A stretch of 64,000 bases of DNA. Origin: Microbacterium sp. LWH11-1.2. GTDB lineage: Bacteria > Actinomycetota > Actinomycetes > Actinomycetales > Microbacteriaceae. The translations under genes and the position numbers were made by a program. Position 1 is the first letter of the stretch. Each line of letters starts with the position of its first letter. Location: the NCBI RefSeq assembly GCF_038397745.1, contig NZ_CP151636.1, forward strand, positions 2,666,001-2,730,000, read 5' to 3'. The notes under the pieces were generated by a model. It was not told the DNA's origin and did not search any database. It was given only the letters and a program-made list of their open reading frames with translations. This document shows, one piece after another, positions 8,540 to 18,547 of the stretch.

Positions 8540-8566
8540 ACGGCGAGAGCCGCGCCTGGAGATGAC

Positions 8567-9979
8567 ATGATCGCCCTGACGCTCGCTGAGATCGCTGCCG
8601 CTGTCGGCGGTGATCTGCGCGTCGCCGGAGACGACACGGCGGAGACGGTCGTCGACGGCATCGTCGACACCGACTCGCGCACGATGGAACCCGGCTCGAT
8701 CTTCGTGGCCAAGCCCGGCGCCGAGACCGACGGCCATCGGTTCGTAGGGGCCGCCGTGGCGGCCGGAGCCGCGCTGGCGATCGTCGAGCACGTGGTCGAC
8801 GCTCCGGTGTCCCAGATCGTGGTCCCCGACGCCGTCGCCGCACTCGGCGACCTCGCGAGGGAGGTGGTCGCCCGCGTGCGCGCCGGCGGCGGTCTCCGCA
8901 TCGTGGGCATCACCGGCTCCAACGGCAAGACGACGACCAAGAACTTCCTCGCGCGCATCCTCGAGGACGAGGGCGAGACCGTCGCGCCCGTCAAGTCGTT
9001 CAACAACGAGGTCGGCGCCCCCGTGACGATGCTGCGCGTGACGCACGGCACCCGTTTTCTGGTGAGCGAGTTCGGAGCCGCCGCCCCGGGCAGCATCGCC
9101 CACCTCGCAGGGCTGGTCGAGCCCGACATCGCCGTCGTCCTGATGGTGGGCATGGCGCACGCCGGCGGATTCGGCGGCATCGAGGCGACCGCGAAGGCGA
9201 AGTCCGAACTGGTGGCTGCGGCCAGGGCCTCCGGCACCGCCGTGCTGAACGTCGACGATTCCCGCGTCGCGGCCATGCAGGAGCTCGCGCGATCGCGCGG
9301 CATGCGCGTGGTCGGCTTCGGACAGGGCGCGGCGGCCGACGTGCGTGCGCACGACATCCAGGTGACGGCATCCGGCACCTCGTGCGAGATCGAGTCGGCC
9401 GGCGAGCGGATGCCGCTGCGCCTGCAGGTCCTCGGAGCGCACCACATCACGAACGCGCTGGCCGCGATCGCCGCGGCGGGCGTGCTCGGCGTCCCCCTCG
9501 CCGACGCCGTCGCGCGCCTCGAGACGGTGGAGATCGCGGAGCGCTGGCGGATGCAGCCCCTGGGCGGGGACCGCGTGCGCATCATCAACGACGCCTACAA
9601 CGCCAGCCCCGACTCGATGTCCGCCGCGCTGCGCACTCTCGCACAGATCACCGGACCCGACGAACGCACCGTCGCGGTGCTCGGCGCCATGAGCGAACTC
9701 GGCGAGAGCGCGGGGGAGGAGCACGATCGGATCGGGCTCCTCGCCGTGCGGCTGAACATCCAGCGGATCGTCGTCGTCGGACCCGAGGCCAGGAGGCTCT
9801 ATCTCGCCGCCGTCGGCGAGGGCTCCTGGAACAGCGAGGCCGTGCATCTGCCCGACCAGGACGCGGCGTTCGAATATCTGCGCACCGAACTCCGTGACGG
9901 AGACCGCGTGCTCGTGAAGTCATCCAATTCCGTGGGCCTCCGGCATCTCGGCGATCGTCTGGGAGAATTGTTCTCGTGA
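8567..9979 (+). CDS. murF: UDP-N-acetylmuramoyl-tripeptide--D-alanyl-D-alanine ligase
   Basis: 470 residues. Cytoplasmic Mur ligase that adds D-Ala-D-Ala to the UDP-MurNAc-tripeptide using ATP. Seen: N-terminal substrate domain with VDSRTMEPGSIF-like segment (VDTDSRTMEPGSIFVAKPG), ATP P-loop GSNGKTTTKN with K121, central-domain FNNEVGAPVT, and the C-terminal motif INDAYNASPDSM. A GGAGATG site precedes the ATG. The stop is embedded in GTGA with the mraY start, a coupling overlap repeated through this cluster. Confidence 0.96.
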   Translation: MIALTLAEIAAAVGGDLRVAGDDTAETVVDGIVDTDSRTMEPGSIFVAKPGAETDGHRFVGAAVAAGAALAIVEHVVDAPVSQIVVPDAVAALGDLAREVVARVRAGGGLRIVGITGSNGKTTTKNFLARILEDEGETVAPVKSFNNEVGAPVTMLRVTHGTRFLVSEFGAAAPGSIAHLAGLVEPDIAVVLMVGMAHAGGFGGIEATAKAKSELVAAARASGTAVLNVDDSRVAAMQELARSRGMRVVGFGQGAAADVRAHDIQVTASGTSCEIESAGERMPLRLQVLGAHHITNALAAIAAAGVLGVPLADAVARLETVEIAERWRMQPLGGDRVRIINDAYNASPDSMSAALRTLAQITGPDERTVAVLGAMSELGESAGEEHDRIGLLAVRLNIQRIVVVGPEARRLYLAAVGEGSWNSEAVHLPDQDAAFEYLRTELRDGDRVLVKSSNSVGLRHLGDRLGELFS

Positions 9980-11082
9980 GGTCTCTCATCATGGCGGCGG
10001 CGATCTCGCTCGCCTTCACCCTGTTCCTGACTCCCGTGTTCCTCCGGCTCTTCCGGAAGTGGGGGTGGGGGCAGGTCATCCGCACCCCCGAAGAGGCCGA
10101 GAACCCGAGCCACGAGGCGAAGCGCGGTACCCCGACGATGGGCGGCGTCATCTTCATCGCCGGCTCGATCGTCGGATACTTCACCGGTGTCTTCGTCAGC
10201 GGAGAGGTCCCGGCGCTCTCCGCGCTCCTGGTGATCTGGCTCATGGTCGGCTTCGGCGTCGTCGGCTTCATCGACGACTACATGAAGGTGCGCAGTCAGC
10301 GCAGCCTCGGCCTGTCCGGATGGCGCAAGATCATCGGCCAGCTGCTGGTCATCATCCCGTTCGGCATCGTGGCCCTGAACTTCCCGAACCGGTTCGGGCA
10401 GACGCCGGCCAGCGGAGCGATCTCGCTGTTCCGCGACTTCACGTGGCTGGATCTCTTCGCCTTCGGGGTCATCCTCGGCTGGATCCTGTACCTCGCCTGG
10501 ATCTCGATCATCGGCGTCGCGACGTCGAACAGCGTCAACCTGACGGACGGCCTCGACGGTCTGGCCGCGGGTGCGGGCGTGATCGTGGTCGGCGCCTACA
10601 GCCTGATCGCATTCTGGCAGTTCAAGCAGCCCTGCATCGGCGGGGACCCCGACGCCCTGGGCGGGTGCTACGAGGTGCGCGATCCGTTCAACCTCGCGAT
10701 CATCTCCGCGTCGTTCGCTGCCGGACTGATCGGCTTCCTGTGGTGGAACGCCCCGAAGGCCAAGGTCTTCATGGGCGACGTCGGGTCGATGGCGATCGGC
10801 GGCGTGATCACGGCGATGGCGATCCTGACCCGCACGGAGCTCCTGCTCCTCGTGATCGCCGGCGTGTTCGTCCTCGCCTCCGGCTCCGTCATCCTGCAGC
10901 GGACCTACTTCAAGATCACGCGCGGCAAGCGGCTGTTCCTGATGAGCCCCTTCCATCACCACCTCGAGATGCGCGGCTGGTCGGAGATCACGATCGTCGT
11001 GCGCATGTGGATCATCGCGGGTCTGCTCGCCGTGTCTGCTGTCGGCCTGTTCTACGTCGAATGGCTGACGCGTGTCGGCTGA
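9976..11082 (+). CDS. mraY: phospho-N-acetylmuramoyl-pentapeptide transferase
   Basis: 368 residues, about ten membrane helices. Transfers phospho-MurNAc-pentapeptide from UDP to undecaprenyl phosphate, making lipid I in the membrane. Seen: RKWGWGQVIRTPEEA cytoplasmic start, GTPTMGGVIF, the acidic DDYMK motif, NLTDGLDGLA, MGDVGSMAIGG, and PFHHHLEMRGWSE with the histidine cluster. GTG start overlapping the murF stop. The 3' end overlaps the murD start by 11 bases. Confidence 0.97.
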   Translation: MRSLIMAAAISLAFTLFLTPVFLRLFRKWGWGQVIRTPEEAENPSHEAKRGTPTMGGVIFIAGSIVGYFTGVFVSGEVPALSALLVIWLMVGFGVVGFIDDYMKVRSQRSLGLSGWRKIIGQLLVIIPFGIVALNFPNRFGQTPASGAISLFRDFTWLDLFAFGVILGWILYLAWISIIGVATSNSVNLTDGLDGLAAGAGVIVVGAYSLIAFWQFKQPCIGGDPDALGGCYEVRDPFNLAIISASFAAGLIGFLWWNAPKAKVFMGDVGSMAIGGVITAMAILTRTELLLLVIAGVFVLASGSVILQRTYFKITRGKRLFLMSPFHHHLEMRGWSEITIVVRMWIIAGLLAVSAVGLFYVEWLTRVG

Positions 11083-12607
11083 TCGGCTCAGCGCCCTCAC
11101 GAGCTGGAACGCCGAGTGGACCGGGCTCCGTGCGGCGGTCCTCGGCCTGTCCATGACCGGGTTCTCGGTGGCGGACACGCTCGCCGAGCTCGGTGCCGAG
11201 GTTCTCGTGCTCAGCGAGTCCGCCGAGGAGGAGTACGAGCGGCTGCTCCCTGTGATCGGCGCGGAACTCGAACTGGGTTCCCTCGCCCAGGTGCCGGCCG
11301 CGCTCGTCGACTTCCGCCCTGACGTCGTGATCGCCTCGCCGGGGTTCGCGCCGTCGCACCCGGTGATCCGGTGGGCCCAGGATGCCGGCATCGCGATCTG
11401 GGGCGACGTGGAGCTCGCATGGCGGGTGCGCGACAAGGTCCTCCGCGACGACGGCACTCCGGCCGACTGGGTGCTGATCACGGGGACGAACGGCAAGACG
11501 ACGACGACGCAGCTCACCGCGTCGCTGCTCGTCGAGGGAGGACTCCGTGCCGCGCCGTGCGGCAACATCGGCGTCCCCGTGCTCGACGCCGTGCGCGACC
11601 CCGGTGGCTTCGACGTGCTGGTCGTCGAGCTGTCCAGCCACCAGCTCTGGTACCTCGGCCAGTCGCAGCCCGAGGGCGAGCTGTATCCCTACGCCGCGGT
11701 CTGCCTCAACCTCGCCGACGACCATCTCGTCTGGCACGGGAGCGCGGCGGCGTACCGGGATGCGAAGGCCGTCGTCTACCGCAACACCCGCGTGGCCTGC
11801 GTCTACAACAAGGCGGATGCCGCCACCCGCCGCATGGTCGAGGAGGCGGAGGTGGTCGAGGGCGCCCGTGCGATCGGCTTCGACCTCGGCATCCCCGGTC
11901 CGAGCGACCTGGGCGTGGTGGAGGGACTGATCGTCGATCGTGCGTTCCTCGACGACCGTGCCCGCAGCGCGCTCGAGCTGACGACGATCGCCGCCCTCGA
12001 CAGCGCGGGCCTCGCCGCCCCGCACATCGTGCAGAACATCCTCGCCGCGAGCGCCCTCGCGCGGTCCCTGGGAACGGAGCCCGAGGCGATCCACGCGGCC
12101 CTGCAGCGCTTCCAGCTCGACGCGCATCGGATCCAGGTCATCGCCCGGCACAGGGGCGTGGTGTGGGTCGACGACTCGAAGGCCACGAACCCGCATGCGG
12201 CGGCATCCTCCCTGCGGGCGTACCCCGGTGCGGTCTGGATCGTCGGCGGAGATCTGAAGGGCGTCGACATCGCCGAACTCGTCGCGGACGTGGGTTCCAC
12301 GGCTCGCGCGGCGGTCGTGATCGGGGTCGAGCGCACCGACGTCGTCGCGGCATTCCGACGACACGCGCCCGTGGTCCCGGTGTTCGAGGTCGATGCTCGC
12401 GAGACTGGTCAGGTCATGAACCGTGTCGTGGAGATCGCGGCGGGGATCGTCGGCGACGAGGGCACGGTTCTGCTGGCCCCGGCGGCGGCGTCCTTCGACC
12501 AGTTCTCCAGCTACGCGGACCGTGGCCACCGCTTCGCCGAGGCGGTGCGGGACTGGATCGACCGGGGGAGCGCCGATGACGCAGGTATCCCGCCCTCCGC
12601 GTTCTGA
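11072..12607 (+). CDS. murD: UDP-N-acetylmuramoyl-L-alanine--D-glutamate ligase
   Basis: 511 residues. ATP-dependent addition of D-Glu to UDP-MurNAc-L-Ala in the cytoplasm. Seen: N-terminal UDP-binding fold (AAVLGLSMTGFSVADTLAE), P-loop GTNGKTTTTQ with K142, VVELSSHQL, and the C-terminal WVDDSKATNPHAA motif. GTG start inside the mraY 3' end; no better start was found. It overlaps ftsW by 32 bases. In organisms with type B peptidoglycan, which is common in Microbacteriaceae, D-Glu at position 2 carries the cross-link; this gene does not itself show which type is made. Confidence 0.95.
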   Translation: MSADRLSALTSWNAEWTGLRAAVLGLSMTGFSVADTLAELGAEVLVLSESAEEEYERLLPVIGAELELGSLAQVPAALVDFRPDVVIASPGFAPSHPVIRWAQDAGIAIWGDVELAWRVRDKVLRDDGTPADWVLITGTNGKTTTTQLTASLLVEGGLRAAPCGNIGVPVLDAVRDPGGFDVLVVELSSHQLWYLGQSQPEGELYPYAAVCLNLADDHLVWHGSAAAYRDAKAVVYRNTRVACVYNKADAATRRMVEEAEVVEGARAIGFDLGIPGPSDLGVVEGLIVDRAFLDDRARSALELTTIAALDSAGLAAPHIVQNILAASALARSLGTEPEAIHAALQRFQLDAHRIQVIARHRGVVWVDDSKATNPHAAASSLRAYPGAVWIVGGDLKGVDIAELVADVGSTARAAVVIGVERTDVVAAFRRHAPVVPVFEVDARETGQVMNRVVEIAAGIVGDEGTVLLAPAAASFDQFSSYADRGHRFAEAVRDWIDRGSADDAGIPPSAF

Positions 12608-13781
12608 GTCCGGCGGACTCGCGGCCCGGGTCTCCCTCGGGCGCCGGTTCACACCGGTGTCGACCGAGTTCCTGCTCATCGCCTCGACCGCGCTGCTGCT
12701 GACCCTCTTCGGACTGGTGATGGTGCTGTCCGCCACCAGTGCGACCGCGGTCGCGGACGGTGCGAACCCGATGGACGGCGCGCTGCGCCAGGGCGTGTTC
12801 GCCCTGCTCGGCATCCCGTTGATGTTCCTGATCAGCCGCCTGCCGATCGCCTTCCTGAAGAAGATGGCCTGGCCCGCGCTCTTCGGCGCCGTCGCCCTCC
12901 AGATGCTCGTGTTCACGCCCCTCGGCATCGCCGACGGCGGAAACCGGAACTGGATCATGATCGCCGGCTTCACGCTCCAGCCGTCGGAGTTCCTCAAGCT
13001 TGCTCTCGCGCTGTGGATCGCCGCCGTGCTGCTGCGCAAGCGCACGATGCTCGGCACCTGGCACCACGTGTTCATCCCGGTCATCCCGGTCGGCGCTCTC
13101 GCGATCGGCACCGTCCTCGCCGGCAAGGACCTCGGGACCGCGATGGTGCTCGTGCTCATCCTGCTCGGCTGCCTGTTCTTCTCCGGGGTGAAGCTCCGGC
13201 TGTTCATCATCCCGGTGGTCCTCGGCGTGGTCGCCGTGCTGGCGTACGCCCTCTCCAGCGAGGACCGGATGCGTCGCATCACGGCCACGTGCGACGACAT
13301 GTCGCTGTACTACACCGACTGCTACCAGTCCATCCACGGAATCTGGGGAATGGCGTCCGGCGGCATCTTCGGGCTCGGGCTCGGCAACTCGCAGGAGAAG
13401 TACGGCTGGCTTCCGGCGGCCGGCAACGACTTCATCTTCGCGATCGTCGGCGAGGAGCTGGGCCTCATCGGATGCATCGTCGTGCTGGCCCTCTTCACGT
13501 TCTTCACGGTCGGCGCGTTCCACATCATCCGCAAGACCGATGATCCGTTCATCCGCGTCGCGGCGGGCGGCATCACGGTGTGGATCGTCGGCCAGGCCGT
13601 GCTGAACATCGGCGTCGTCATCGGCGTCTTCCCCGTCATGGGAGTCCCGCTCCCGTTCATGTCCCAGGGCGGCACGGCCCTGCTCGCCGTGCTGATCGCG
13701 TGCGGCGTGCTGCTCGCGTTCGCGCGCACCCTCCCCGCGGAGGAGAAGCCCTCAGCCGCAGCGGGTAGGGTCACGAGGTGA
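12576..13781 (+). CDS. ftsW: FtsW, septal SEDS glycosyltransferase
   Basis: 401 residues, about ten membrane helices. SEDS-family polymerase that makes septal glycan from lipid II and works with FtsI. Seen: GLVMVLSATSATA in the first helix, NWIMIAGFTLQPSEFLKLAL, GNSQEKYGWLPAAGNDFIFA and the C-terminal GVPLPFMSQGGTALL. The start is ATG 12576 after GGGGAGC, overlapping murD. The longer in-frame extension upstream only reads murD sequence in another frame. The stop overlaps the murG start (GTGA). Confidence 0.95.
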   Translation: MTQVSRPPRSESGGLAARVSLGRRFTPVSTEFLLIASTALLLTLFGLVMVLSATSATAVADGANPMDGALRQGVFALLGIPLMFLISRLPIAFLKKMAWPALFGAVALQMLVFTPLGIADGGNRNWIMIAGFTLQPSEFLKLALALWIAAVLLRKRTMLGTWHHVFIPVIPVGALAIGTVLAGKDLGTAMVLVLILLGCLFFSGVKLRLFIIPVVLGVVAVLAYALSSEDRMRRITATCDDMSLYYTDCYQSIHGIWGMASGGIFGLGLGNSQEKYGWLPAAGNDFIFAIVGEELGLIGCIVVLALFTFFTVGAFHIIRKTDDPFIRVAAGGITVWIVGQAVLNIGVVIGVFPVMGVPLPFMSQGGTALLAVLIACGVLLAFARTLPAEEKPSAAAGRVTR

Positions 13782-14854
13782 CTTCGTACCTCCTCGCCGG
13801 CGGTGGCACCGCCGGCCATGTGAACCCCCTGCTCGCCGTCGCCGATGCGCTGCGGGAGCGGGACGCCGACGCATCGGTCCTCGTCCTCGGAACATCCGAG
13901 GGGCTGGAGTCACGGCTCGTCCCTGAGCGCGGCTACGAGCTGCTCATCGTCGACAAGGTCCCCTTCCCGCGTCGACCGAACCGCCAGGCGGCGGCGTTCC
14001 CCTCCCGGTTCCGCCGCGCGATCGCCCAGGTGCGCTCCCACATCCGCACGCACGGTATCGATGTCGTCGTCGGCTTCGGCGGGTACGCGTCGGCTCCCGC
14101 CTACGTCGCCGCGCGGAGGGAGGGCGTGCCCTTCGTCGTGCACGAGGCCAACGCGAAGCCGGGGCTCGCGAACGTCCTCGGGGCCCGTCGAGCGGCCGGC
14201 GTCGGCGTGGCCTTCGCCGGGACTCCGCTCCGCGGCAGCGAGGTCGTCGGGATGCCGCTGCGTCTCGAGGTCATCGCCCTCGACCGCACGGCGACGCGCG
14301 ACGAGGCTGCGGCGCACTTCGGACTCGATGCCGATCGTCCCGTCCTCCTCGTCTTCGGAGGCTCCCTCGGCGCCCAGCGACTGAACGAGGCGATGGCCGA
14401 CTCCTGGGGCGACGTGCTCGCGGCGGGATGGCAGCTGCTCCACGTCACCGGTGAGCGCAGCGAGATGGTCGATCCTGAGGTGCCCGGCTACGCCCTGCGG
14501 CGCTACGTCGATCGCATGGACCTCGCCTTCGCCCTCGCCGACCTGATCGTGTCGCGGTCCGGATCGGCGACCGTGAGCGAGGTGAGTGCCCTCGGCATCC
14601 CCGCGCTGTACGTGCCCTACTCGGTCGGCAACGGCGAGCAGCGCCTCAATGCCGCATCGGCCGTGGCCGCCGGCGCCGCGCAGCTGCTCGATGACGCGAC
14701 CTTCGACGGCGACGCGGTGCGCCGCATCGTCGTCCCGCTGCTCGGCGACCGCGAGCGCATCGGCCGGATGGCCGCGGCCGCGGAGAAGGTCGGCACCCGC
14801 AACGGGACCGAGAACGTGATCGCCCTTATCGATCGTGCGCTCGGCGCCGCCTGA
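13778..14854 (+). CDS. murG: UDP-GlcNAc transferase MurG
   Basis: 358 residues. Peripheral membrane GT-B enzyme that adds GlcNAc to lipid I, giving lipid II. Seen: G-loop LAGGGTAGHVNPLLAVAD near the N-terminus, second loop VVGFGGYASAPAYVAA, HEANAKPG, and the donor-binding segment ending SVGNGEQRLNA. GTG start overlapping the ftsW stop. The gap to murC is 40 bases. Confidence 0.96.
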   Translation: MTSYLLAGGGTAGHVNPLLAVADALRERDADASVLVLGTSEGLESRLVPERGYELLIVDKVPFPRRPNRQAAAFPSRFRRAIAQVRSHIRTHGIDVVVGFGGYASAPAYVAARREGVPFVVHEANAKPGLANVLGARRAAGVGVAFAGTPLRGSEVVGMPLRLEVIALDRTATRDEAAAHFGLDADRPVLLVFGGSLGAQRLNEAMADSWGDVLAAGWQLLHVTGERSEMVDPEVPGYALRRYVDRMDLAFALADLIVSRSGSATVSEVSALGIPALYVPYSVGNGEQRLNAASAVAAGAAQLLDDATFDGDAVRRIVVPLLGDRERIGRMAAAAEKVGTRNGTENVIALIDRALGAA

Positions 14855-14879
14855 GACGGTCGAGACGACCGAGGAAAAG

Positions 14880-14885
14880 TAGACT
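14880..14885 (+). promoter_or_regulatory. possible internal -10 before murC
   Basis: TAGACT followed by nine bases and the murC ATG. The same hexamer precedes dnaE and coaE. The spacing is two bases longer than the leaderless norm of this window. Confidence 0.35.
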
Positions 14886-14894
14886 GAACACGAC

Positions 14895-16295
14895 ATGATC
14901 AGACCCGACCTCTCCCTCCCGATCCCCGAGACGATCACCTCCGCGCACTTCATCGGCATCGGCGGCTCCGGCATGAGCGGCCTCGCGAGGATGTTCCTCG
15001 ACGCCGGCATCCGCGTCTCCGGCACCGACCGCGCCGACAGCGACAACCTGCGCGCCCTCGCGGCTGCCGGCGCCACCGTGCACGTCGGCCACGACGCGGC
15101 GTATCTCGGCGACGCCGACACGGTCGTGCACACGGGCGCGATCTGGCCCGAGAACCCCGAGTTCGTCACGGCCAAGGAGCGCGGGCTGCACGTCATCCAC
15201 CGCTCCCAGGCGCTGCACTGGCTGATCGGATCCCGCCGCCTCGTCTCGGTCGCCGGAGCCCACGGCAAGACCACGTCGACCGGCATGATCGTCACGGCTC
15301 TGCGCGAGCTCGGCACCGACCCGCACTTCGTGAACGGCGGCGTGATCGAGCAGCTCGGCACATCGAGCGCGACCGGCACGGGCGACTTGTTCGTGATCGA
15401 GGCCGACGAGTCGGACGGCACCTTCCTGCTGTACGACACGGCGGTCGCGCTGATCACCAACGTCGATCCCGACCACCTGGACCACTACGGCTCGGACGAG
15501 GCGTTCCACGACGCGTTCGTGCGATTCGCGGATGCCGCCTCCGAGGCGGTCGTGATCTCGAGCGACGACCCCGGGGCGCTGCGCGTCAGCGCGGGGCTCT
15601 CGCACGACAACGTCATCACCTTCGGCCAGGCCGAGGGAGCCGATCTCCGCGTCACCGACATCGTCGCCGCAGGTCCCGTCGCCGCGACGCTGACGCACGA
15701 GGGGGAGAGCGCGCGCATGCAGCTCGCCGTCCCCGGCGTGCACAACGCGATCAACGCGGCAGGAGCCGTCGCGGTGCTGCGTGCGCTGGGCCACCCGCTG
15801 GCCGACGCGGTGCGCGCCGTCGAGGGCTTCGCCGGCACCGTGCGCCGACTCGAGCAGCACGGCGTCGAGCGCGGGGTCACCGTGTATGACGACTACTCGC
15901 ACCATCCCACCGAGGTCCGCGCGGCGCTCGAGGCCATGCGGAGCATCTCGGGCTCCGGCCGGATCATCGCGATCCAGCAGCCGCACACCTATTCGCGCAC
16001 GCAGCACATGTACCAGGAGTTCGCCGACGTCCTCGAGGAGTTCGCAGACCACACGGTGATGCTCGACGTCTACGGAGCCCGTGAGGATCCGGTTCCCGGG
16101 GTCACCGGTGCGCTGGTCAGCGACGCGTTCCGCGACCAGGGGCACGTGCACTACGTCGCCGACTGGCAGCAGGCCGCGGACTACACGGCCACCGTGGCTC
16201 GGGACGGGGATTTCGTTATCACGCTCGGGTGCGGGAACGTCTACCAGATCATCCCGCAGGTGCTGGAGTCGCTCCGCCGGACCGACGAGGCGTAG
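14895..16295 (+). CDS. murC: UDP-N-acetylmuramate--L-alanine ligase
   Basis: 466 residues. First Mur ligase: ATP-dependent addition of L-Ala to UDP-MurNAc. Seen: [20 protein letters not shown]-loop [12 protein letters not shown] with K125, EADESDGTF, and C-terminal [11 protein letters not shown] and QPHTYSRT motifs. A TAGACT hexamer at 14880 lies nine bases before the ATG, so an internal promoter with an almost leaderless mRNA is possible within the cluster. ftsQ follows after two bases. Confidence 0.96.
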   Translation: MIRPDLSLPIPETITSAHFIGIGGSGMSGLARMFLDAGIRVSGTDRADSDNLRALAAAGATVHVGHDAAYLGDADTVVHTGAIWPENPEFVTAKERGLHVIHRSQALHWLIGSRRLVSVAGAHGKTTSTGMIVTALRELGTDPHFVNGGVIEQLGTSSATGTGDLFVIEADESDGTFLLYDTAVALITNVDPDHLDHYGSDEAFHDAFVRFADAASEAVVISSDDPGALRVSAGLSHDNVITFGQAEGADLRVTDIVAAGPVAATLTHEGESARMQLAVPGVHNAINAAGAVAVLRALGHPLADAVRAVEGFAGTVRRLEQHGVERGVTVYDDYSHHPTEVRAALEAMRSISGSGRIIAIQQPHTYSRTQHMYQEFADVLEEFADHTVMLDVYGAREDPVPGVTGALVSDAFRDQGHVHYVADWQQAADYTATVARDGDFVITLGCGNVYQIIPQVLESLRRTDEA

Positions 16296-16297
16296 CC

Positions 16298-17218
16298 ATG
16301 CGCCGGCCCGCACCGCTTCCGACCGCCCCGGAGGGCAAGGGGCAGAAGGATGCCGCGTCGGAAGCGGAGACCCGCCCGCGCCGCCGTGAGCGTGCCGAGG
16401 CGGCAGCCGTCGTCGACATCGAGTCGGGACAGCCGGCGGCGCCCGCCGACGAGGCGCCGCAGCCGACCTCTACCGGGGACGTGTGGCGTGCCGCGCGGGC
16501 GCGGCGCAAGGCGCTCCGCGCGGAGATCCGCCGGTTCACCCAGCGCTCTCGCCGGCGGAGGATCATCTGGCTCAGCAGCATCGGCGCCGTCCTCCTGCTG
16601 ATCGGGGGGAGCGTCGCCGCGGCGTACAGTCCGCTCTTCGCCGTCGAGAAGATCACGGTGGCCGGGGCCACGACGCTCGACCCCGCGGTGATCGAGGCGG
16701 CCCTCGCCGACCAGATCGGCACCCCGCTGGCGCTGGTCGACACGAGCGAGGTGAAGGCGGCGCTGCTCGCGTTCCCGCTCATCGAGACCTACGCACTCGA
16801 GGCGAAGCCGCCGCATGATCTGACCGTGCGCATCGTGGAGCGCACACCGGTGGGCGTCATCCGCTCGGATGCGGGATATACGCTCGTGGATGCCGCCGGC
16901 GTCGCACTCGCCACCACGTCGGATCAGCCCGCGGGGCAGCCGATCATCGAGGTCGAGGGCGGTGTCGACTCGACGGCGTTCGAGAGCGCCGGGCTGGTCG
17001 TCCGATCGCTTCCGGCAGGCATCAGGGGCGCGCTCACCGGCGTGAGCGCCTCGACGGCCGACGACGTGACGCTGACCCTCAGCACCGGCCTGACGGTCGT
17101 GTGGGGGAGCGCGGAGGAGTCCGGGCTGAAGGCGCTCACGCTCTCTGCCGCGCTGAACGCGAACCCCGGCGCGACGTCGATCGACGTCACTTCGCCGAAG
17201 GTCGCGGTCGTCGGCTGA
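16298..17218 (+). CDS. ftsQ: division protein FtsQ/DivIB
   Basis: 306 residues. A long basic, Pro/Ala-rich cytoplasmic N-terminus of about 90 residues, one membrane helix (IIWLSSIGAVLLLIGGSVAAA), then a POTRA domain starting FAVEKITVAGATTL and a beta domain. It bridges the divisome and controls FtsWI activation with FtsL/FtsB. ATG 16298 is chosen, two bases after the murC stop; an upstream in-frame start would lie inside murC. Shortly after its stop comes the ftsZ promoter region. Confidence 0.92.
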   Translation: MRRPAPLPTAPEGKGQKDAASEAETRPRRRERAEAAAVVDIESGQPAAPADEAPQPTSTGDVWRAARARRKALRAEIRRFTQRSRRRRIIWLSSIGAVLLLIGGSVAAAYSPLFAVEKITVAGATTLDPAVIEAALADQIGTPLALVDTSEVKAALLAFPLIETYALEAKPPHDLTVRIVERTPVGVIRSDAGYTLVDAAGVALATTSDQPAGQPIIEVEGGVDSTAFESAGLVVRSLPAGIRGALTGVSASTADDVTLTLSTGLTVVWGSAEESGLKALTLSAALNANPGATSIDVTSPKVAVVG

Positions 17219-17315
17219 CGGCTTTCGACGGGAATGGCGCGACACGCCCGTGTCGCTGCGCTTCCGCGGGCACGCGGCGCTTACCTTCGATCTCAGGGAA
17301 CGCAATACCGGGAAA

Positions 17316-17338
17316 TACTTTACACCTCTAGTTGAGGT
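17316..17338. promoter_or_regulatory. ftsZ promoter with palindrome
   Basis: TACTTT at 17316-17321 is a possible -10. It is followed by a palindrome at 17324-17338 with arms ACCTC and GAGGT around TAGTT, which would span the transcription start. It lies in the 183-base gap between ftsQ and ftsZ, the only sizeable gap in the cluster, so separate control of ftsZ is likely. The binding factor is unknown. Confidence 0.5.
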
Positions 17339-17401
17339 TTAAGGTTCAGCCCCGCACTCTCTCGACAACGAACGCAAGGCTCGACTAATCGGAGGCCGGC
17401 C

Positions 17402-18547
17402 ATGAGCCAGAACCAGAACTACCTCGCCGTGATCAAGGTCGTCGGCGTCGGCGGTGGCGGCGTCAACGCCGTGAACCGTATGATCGACCTCGGCCTTCGC
17501 GGAGTCGAGTTCATCGCCGTGAACACCGACGCCCAGGCGCTGCTGATGAGCGACGCCGACGTCAAGCTCGACGTGGGCCGCGAGCTCACCCGCGGACTCG
17601 GAGCCGGAGCAGACCCCGAGGTGGGTCGTCGTGCCGCCGAGGACCACGCCGAGGAGATCGAGCAGGCGCTGACCGGGGCCGACATGGTCTTCGTCACCGC
17701 CGGCGAGGGCGGTGGCACCGGAACCGGTGGCGCTCCCGTCGTCGCGCGCATCGCGAAGTCGATCGGCGCCCTCACGATCGGTGTCGTCACCAAGCCGTTC
17801 TCCTTCGAGGGCCGCCGCCGGCAGAGCCAGGCCGAGGCCGGCGTCGCGAAGCTCAAGGAAGAGGTCGACACCCTCATCGTGGTGCCGAACGACCGTCTTC
17901 TCGAGATCAGCGACCGCGGCATCTCGATGATCGAGGCCTTCGCGACCGCCGACCAGGTGCTCCTCGCCGGTGTGCAGGGGATCACCGACCTGATCACGAC
18001 CCCCGGACTCATCAACCTCGACTTCGCCGACGTGAAGTCGGTCATGCAGGGTGCGGGATCCGCCCTCATGGGCATCGGATCCGCGCGCGGCGCCGACCGG
18101 GCGATCAAGGCCGCCGAGCTGGCGGTCGAGTCGCCGCTGCTCGAGGCCAGCATCGAGGGCGCGCACGGCGTGCTCCTCTCGATCCAGGGTGGATCGAACC
18201 TCGGCATCTTCGAGATCCATGACGCCGCGGACCTCGTCAAGGAGGCCGCGCACCCCGAGGCCAACATCATCTTCGGTACGGTCATCGACGACACGCTCGG
18301 CGACGAGGTGCGCGTGACGGTGATCGCCGCCGGGTTCGACGGGGGAGAGCCGTCGCTGCGGCTCGACCCGATGGTCGTGTCCCGTCCCGCCACCACGACG
18401 CTGCCCGAGGTCGCGCTCACCGAGACCGAGGAGCCGGCGAAGGCCGAGACCGCTGAGCCTGCTCCCGTGCAGCAGCGTGTGCCGGCCACGAGCATCGAGC
18501 CGGCGTTCGCGGATGACGACATCGACATCCCCGAATTCCTGAAGTGA
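17402..18547 (+). CDS. ftsZ: cell division tubulin FtsZ
   Basis: 381 residues. GTPase that polymerises into the Z ring. Seen: [19 protein letters not shown]-binding tubulin signature [11 protein letters not shown] around residues 103-113, T7-loop segment [12 protein letters not shown] flexible acidic linker is followed by the C-terminal peptide [11 protein letters not shown], the docking site for SepF and other partners. GGAGG precedes the ATG. The stop is embedded in GTGA with the start of the next gene. No ftsA is present, as in other actinobacteria; SepF, two genes on, supplies the membrane anchor. Confidence 0.98.
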   Translation: MSQNQNYLAVIKVVGVGGGGVNAVNRMIDLGLRGVEFIAVNTDAQALLMSDADVKLDVGRELTRGLGAGADPEVGRRAAEDHAEEIEQALTGADMVFVTAGEGGGTGTGGAPVVARIAKSIGALTIGVVTKPFSFEGRRRQSQAEAGVAKLKEEVDTLIVVPNDRLLEISDRGISMIEAFATADQVLLAGVQGITDLITTPGLINLDFADVKSVMQGAGSALMGIGSARGADRAIKAAELAVESPLLEASIEGAHGVLLSIQGGSNLGIFEIHDAADLVKEAAHPEANIIFGTVIDDTLGDEVRVTVIAAGFDGGEPSLRLDPMVVSRPATTTLPEVALTETEEPAKAETAEPAPVQQRVPATSIEPAFADDDIDIPEFLK

